From Deltaproteobacteria bacterium (lineage in GTDB: Bacteria; Myxococcota_A; Polyangia; HGW-17): 64,000 nucleotides of DNA. The position numbers and the translations under genes are program-made. Below, one piece after another: positions 61,974 to 64,000 of the stretch. The DNA lies in contig JAFGWM010000032.1 in assembly GCA_016937155.1 (NCBI GenBank), forward strand, positions 1 through 64,000, in the 5' to 3' direction. How positions within the stretch are numbered: position 1 is the stretch's first letter; the number at the start of each line of letters is the position of its first letter. The notes below the pieces were generated by a model that did no database searches, was not told the DNA's origin, and saw only the letters and a list, made by a program, of their open reading frames with translations.

Positions 61974-62152
61974 TAAAAAAAAGAAAGGTAACCCCGGTCC
62001 GGCTCTCGAATAAAATCTACATACTCCGGAGGAGAGGAGAAAAAAGAAGAATCGAGATTGAAGAAGGTAAGAGCCTTCTGGACCGGGGGTAAAGAAGAAT
62101 TGAGATTGAGAAGATCAATCGTGCGAAGTTTTTTCTCCTCCGGAGAGAAAAT
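61974..62152 (-). ncRNA. Candidate structured leader RNA or small RNA before the RluA-like gene
   Basis: Between rsmI and the RluA-like gene a 293-base gap (327 to the chosen start) has no reading frame but strong complementarity. Read on the minus strand, ACCCCCGGTCC (62090-62080) pairs with GGACCGGGGT (62000-61991) with one bulge. GGCTC (62075-62071) pairs with GAGCC (62005-62001). Eight U follow at 61982-61975, as in a terminator. Earlier hairpins are at 62151-62131 (TTTTCTC/GAGAAAA) and 62120-62104 (GATTGA/TCAATC). A direct repeat AGAAGAATYGAGATTGA occurs at 62046 and 62094. This looks like a leader ending in an attenuator or a terminated small RNA; the family is not recognised. Confidence 0.45.
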
Positions 62153-62264
62153 GCAATCGCCAAAGAGTGGATATTTCCACCATCTTCACCCGATACTTAA
62201 AGTTATAGTTATTATTCTACGGTAAGTCAAGTATTTTTGGAAAATTATATCCACACTGGATTTT

Positions 62265-63110
62265 TTAATTTTCTTTAATGAATTCTAAGCATTTTTGATA
62301 TATTTCTCTTTTACTCACATCATAAAAATCCACTAAAAGTGAAGAAATTGTTTTTGGAGAGACTCCTGATTCAAGAAACTTGATTACCTGATTATTTAAT
62401 GGTGGCAAGATGTTTTGAGTTTGTTGCTGTTTGTTTTCAATGATTATTACAAACTCGCCCTTTTTTGTAATTCCACTCAGAGTGTAATTTAATTCGGAGC
62501 ATTTACAGTGGATGAATTCTTCATATAACTTTGTGAGTTCTCTTCCAATCGTTATTTTAGTATCAGGGTGGAAAACAGAAACAATATCAGTTACGGTTTT
62601 TTCTATTCTATGGGGTGATTCATAAAGAACAATGGTTTCACCGATGCCTGAAATTTGTTTTAACCGTTTCTGGCGTTCTCCGCTTTTTGGAGGAAGAAAA
62701 CCTTCAAAGTGGAAATGGCTGCTGTCAAGACCACTTCCGCATAAAGCAGCTGTTAGTGCACTTGGACCTGGAATTACTGCATATTTTAAACCTCTGTTTA
62801 TAATTTCTCTGACGATAATGTATCCGGGATCTGATATTGCCGGGGTTCCAGCGTCTGAGATTAAAGCAATCTTCTTTCCGGTTTCAATCAGATCACATAT
62901 TTCATGAGATCTTTTGACCTCATTTCCTTCAAAGCATGAAATTATTTCCGGAAACTTAATTTGGAGATGAGATAACAGCATTCTGGCAACTCTGGTATCT
63001 TCAGCTGCAATTAAATCCACTGAGCTAAGAACCTCAACCAGTCTTGAAGAAACATCTGCAATGTTTCCTATTGGTGTGGCGCAGATATAAAGGCATCCTT
63101 CTTCTGACAT
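62265..63110 (-). CDS. rsmI: 16S rRNA 2'-O-ribose C1402 methyltransferase RsmI
   Basis: A SAM-dependent methyltransferase of the tetrapyrrole methylase fold that modifies 16S rRNA C1402. The 281-residue protein has LYICATPIGNIADVSSRLVEVL, IAAEDTRVARMLLSHL, IALISDAGTPAISDPGYIIVREI (SAM site), VIPGPSALTAALCGSGL, FEGFLPPKSGERQKRL and VLYESPHRIEKTV, all typical. The ATG at 63110 follows GGAG (7 bases); a longer frame starts at 63122. It lies 40 bases after rpoH, so the two may be transcribed together. Downstream is the structured gap. Confidence 0.95.
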   Translation of the reverse strand: MSEEGCLYICATPIGNIADVSSRLVEVLSSVDLIAAEDTRVARMLLSHLQIKFPEIISCFEGNEVKRSHEICDLIETGKKIALISDAGTPAISDPGYIIVREIINRGLKYAVIPGPSALTAALCGSGLDSSHFHFEGFLPPKSGERQKRLKQISGIGETIVLYESPHRIEKTVTDIVSVFHPDTKITIGRELTKLYEEFIHCKCSELNYTLSGITKKGEFVIIIENKQQQTQNILPPLNNQVIKFLESGVSPKTISSLLVDFYDVSKREIYQKCLEFIKEN

Positions 63111-63150
63111 TATGTGCTCCATATTTGAAAATTTGAAAATTTAGGCGGTT

Positions 63151-64000
63151 TTATTCGAAGCCCAGAGCTATATTAACATTTTCTCCCAACTGATCTTCAA
63201 GAAACTCCCTGAGTTTGGTAAGAAGGCGTTTTTCCAACTGTCTGGCTCTTTCTCTACTGATACCGTATCTGTCTCCAATCTCCTTCAGTGTGAGAGGTTC
63301 ATCACTGAGAAGCCGTTCTCTCATAATAACAAGATCTCTTCCGCTGAGATCTTTGGCAAACAGTTGAATTTTTTCAGAAACAAGTTTATGAATTTCGTTC
63401 GCTCCGGCAATTTCATCAGGTGTTTCTATGGGGTCTGGCATGACATCCATCATGGATCTGGAATCACCCTCACTGCTATCAAGTGGAGTGGAAAGACTCA
63501 GATCAGAAGATCCCAGTCTTTTTTGCATTTCCTTAACTTCTCTTTCAGGGACATCCAGAGCCGTTGCAAGTGCCTGAGATGTAGGCACAATGCCCTTTGC
63601 TGTGAGAGCTTCCTGTTGTTTATAAAGGTTGAAAAACAGTTTTCTTTGAGCCTGTGTTGTTCCGATTTTTACAAGACGCCAGTTGTTCAGAAGATATTTG
63701 AGAATATATGCTCTTATCCACCAGCTTGAGTATGTGGAAAGCTTAACACCCCGGTATGGATCATATTTATCAACAGCCTGTATAAGACCTACGTTACCTT
63801 CCTGAATCAGATCTAGAAGATTGTAATGAGCTTTTGCATATTCATGGGCAATTTTCACGACAAGTCGGAGATTTGAGGTAACCAGTTTACTGGCACTGGC
63901 AGGATTCTTATTGTCATAATAATCACTGGCAATTCTAAATTCCTCATCAGGAGTTAAAAGAGGATATCTTCTTACCTGATGTATATATGCTCTAAGAGGA
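63151..64000 (-). CDS. rpoH: RNA polymerase sigma-32 factor RpoH (5' end outside window)
   Basis: The heat-shock sigma factor, directing RNA polymerase to chaperone and protease genes. Reading from the window edge, the frame is open to 64000 and continues outside: YIHQVRRYPLLTPDEEFRIA (region 1.2/2.1, the RpoH-type YRRYPLL), TSNLRLVVKIAHEYAKAHYNLLDLIQEGNVGLIQAVDKYDPYRGVKLSTYSSWWIRAYILKYLL (region 2) and LTLKEIGDRYGISRERARQLEKRLLTKLREFL (region 4.2). The ATG/GTG-like codons further inside are not starts. The partial 283 residues lack only the first few tens of residues. It could regulate the grpE-dnaK operon in this window. No rpoE- or anti-sigma partner is seen. Confidence 0.95.
   Translation of the reverse strand, partial: PLRAYIHQVRRYPLLTPDEEFRIASDYYDNKNPASASKLVTSNLRLVVKIAHEYAKAHYNLLDLIQEGNVGLIQAVDKYDPYRGVKLSTYSSWWIRAYILKYLLNNWRLVKIGTTQAQRKLFFNLYKQQEALTAKGIVPTSQALATALDVPEREVKEMQKRLGSSDLSLSTPLDSSEGDSRSMMDVMPDPIETPDEIAGANEIHKLVSEKIQLFAKDLSGRDLVIMRERLLSDEPLTLKEIGDRYGISRERARQLEKRLLTKLREFLEDQLGENVNIALGFE

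Noticed and set aside
62046-62118. CRISPR-like direct repeat
   Set aside because: Only two imperfect copies of an AGAAGAATYGAGATTGA unit exist, with no array, spacers or cas genes.
61938-62264. RNase P RNA (rnpB), which is often near rsmI
   Set aside because: The GAGGAAAGTC and other universal core motifs are absent and the gap is slightly short for the whole gene.
63151-63858. RpoH starting at 63858
   Set aside because: The frame is open to the window edge and encodes conserved RpoH region 1.2/2.1 upstream; 63858 is an internal GTG.

Overview
The window is AT-rich, compactly coded bacterial chromosome. It begins in the 3' end of a 5S rRNA gene and ends inside a sigma-32 (rpoH) gene. The gene content suggests a Gram-negative, deltaproteobacterial or Myxococcota-like organism: many lipoproteins with clear lipoboxes, Ser/Thr protein kinases, PEGA, RCC1, LDL-receptor-A and EGF-like exported proteins, very long exported TPR proteins, a PilZ protein, FtsK and a GrpE-DnaK operon. 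The lineage is inferred from gene families only. Several promoters fit the sigma-70 consensus (TTGACN - 16 to 18 - TANNNT).

Layout. 1-1660: 5S rRNA end, a probable decayed 5S copy, and a lipoprotein built from about 58-residue tandem repeats that is broken by a 4-base insertion in its last repeat. 1823-6100: solitary CpaF-type ATPase, class III aminotransferase, MATE exporter. 6164-13046: lipoprotein, TPR protein, FMN reductase-like flavoprotein, ABC-F ATPase and a SEC-C protein, the last four nearly contiguous. 13069-16042: small unknown gene and FtsK. 16216-21268: three-gene operon of a HAMP/PP2C (RsbU-type) phosphatase, an exported TPR protein and a PhnD-like periplasmic binding protein. 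21378-22661: a short ThiC with no visible TPP riboswitch. 22759-29787: Tat-exported metallophosphoesterase lipoprotein, RCC1-repeat lipoprotein, two further envelope proteins and a Nudix hydrolase.

29792-35002 (minus): operon grpE-dnaK-site-2 protease-zinc ribbon membrane protein-radical SAM/SPASM protein, from a promoter with striking inverted repeats. 35145-38519 (minus): PEGA protein, FG-GAP-like lipoprotein and a small membrane protein. 38695-40957: LDLa lipoprotein, PilZ protein, unknown lipoprotein. 40971-47906 (minus): Na+ symporter, a Ser/Thr kinase whose exported half looks like a ferric/polyamine-type solute-binding protein, a second Ser/Thr kinase, a GT2 glycosyltransferase and an ArsA-like ATPase. 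48067-48793: NifU-like protein and small lipoprotein. 48804-52397 (minus): three-gene GlcD/E/F-like redox operon whose first protein carries the His-His-His motif of alkylglycerone-phosphate synthases. 52509-60969: MurB, beta-barrel candidate, small conserved protein, RluD, PgeF/YfiH, coiled-coil membrane protein and a 1347-residue TPR protein. 60966-64000 (minus): RluA-family synthase, a highly structured 300-base gap, RsmI and RpoH.

The best candidates for something little described are the kinase with a fused solute-binding sensor and its operon (40971-47906), the phosphatase/TPR/binding-protein operon (16216-21268), the chaperone operon with protease and radical SAM enzyme (29792-35081), the AGPS-like redox operon (48804-52397) and the structured RNA-like gap at 61970-62152. 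Functions are inferred from motifs read by eye. No database search was possible.
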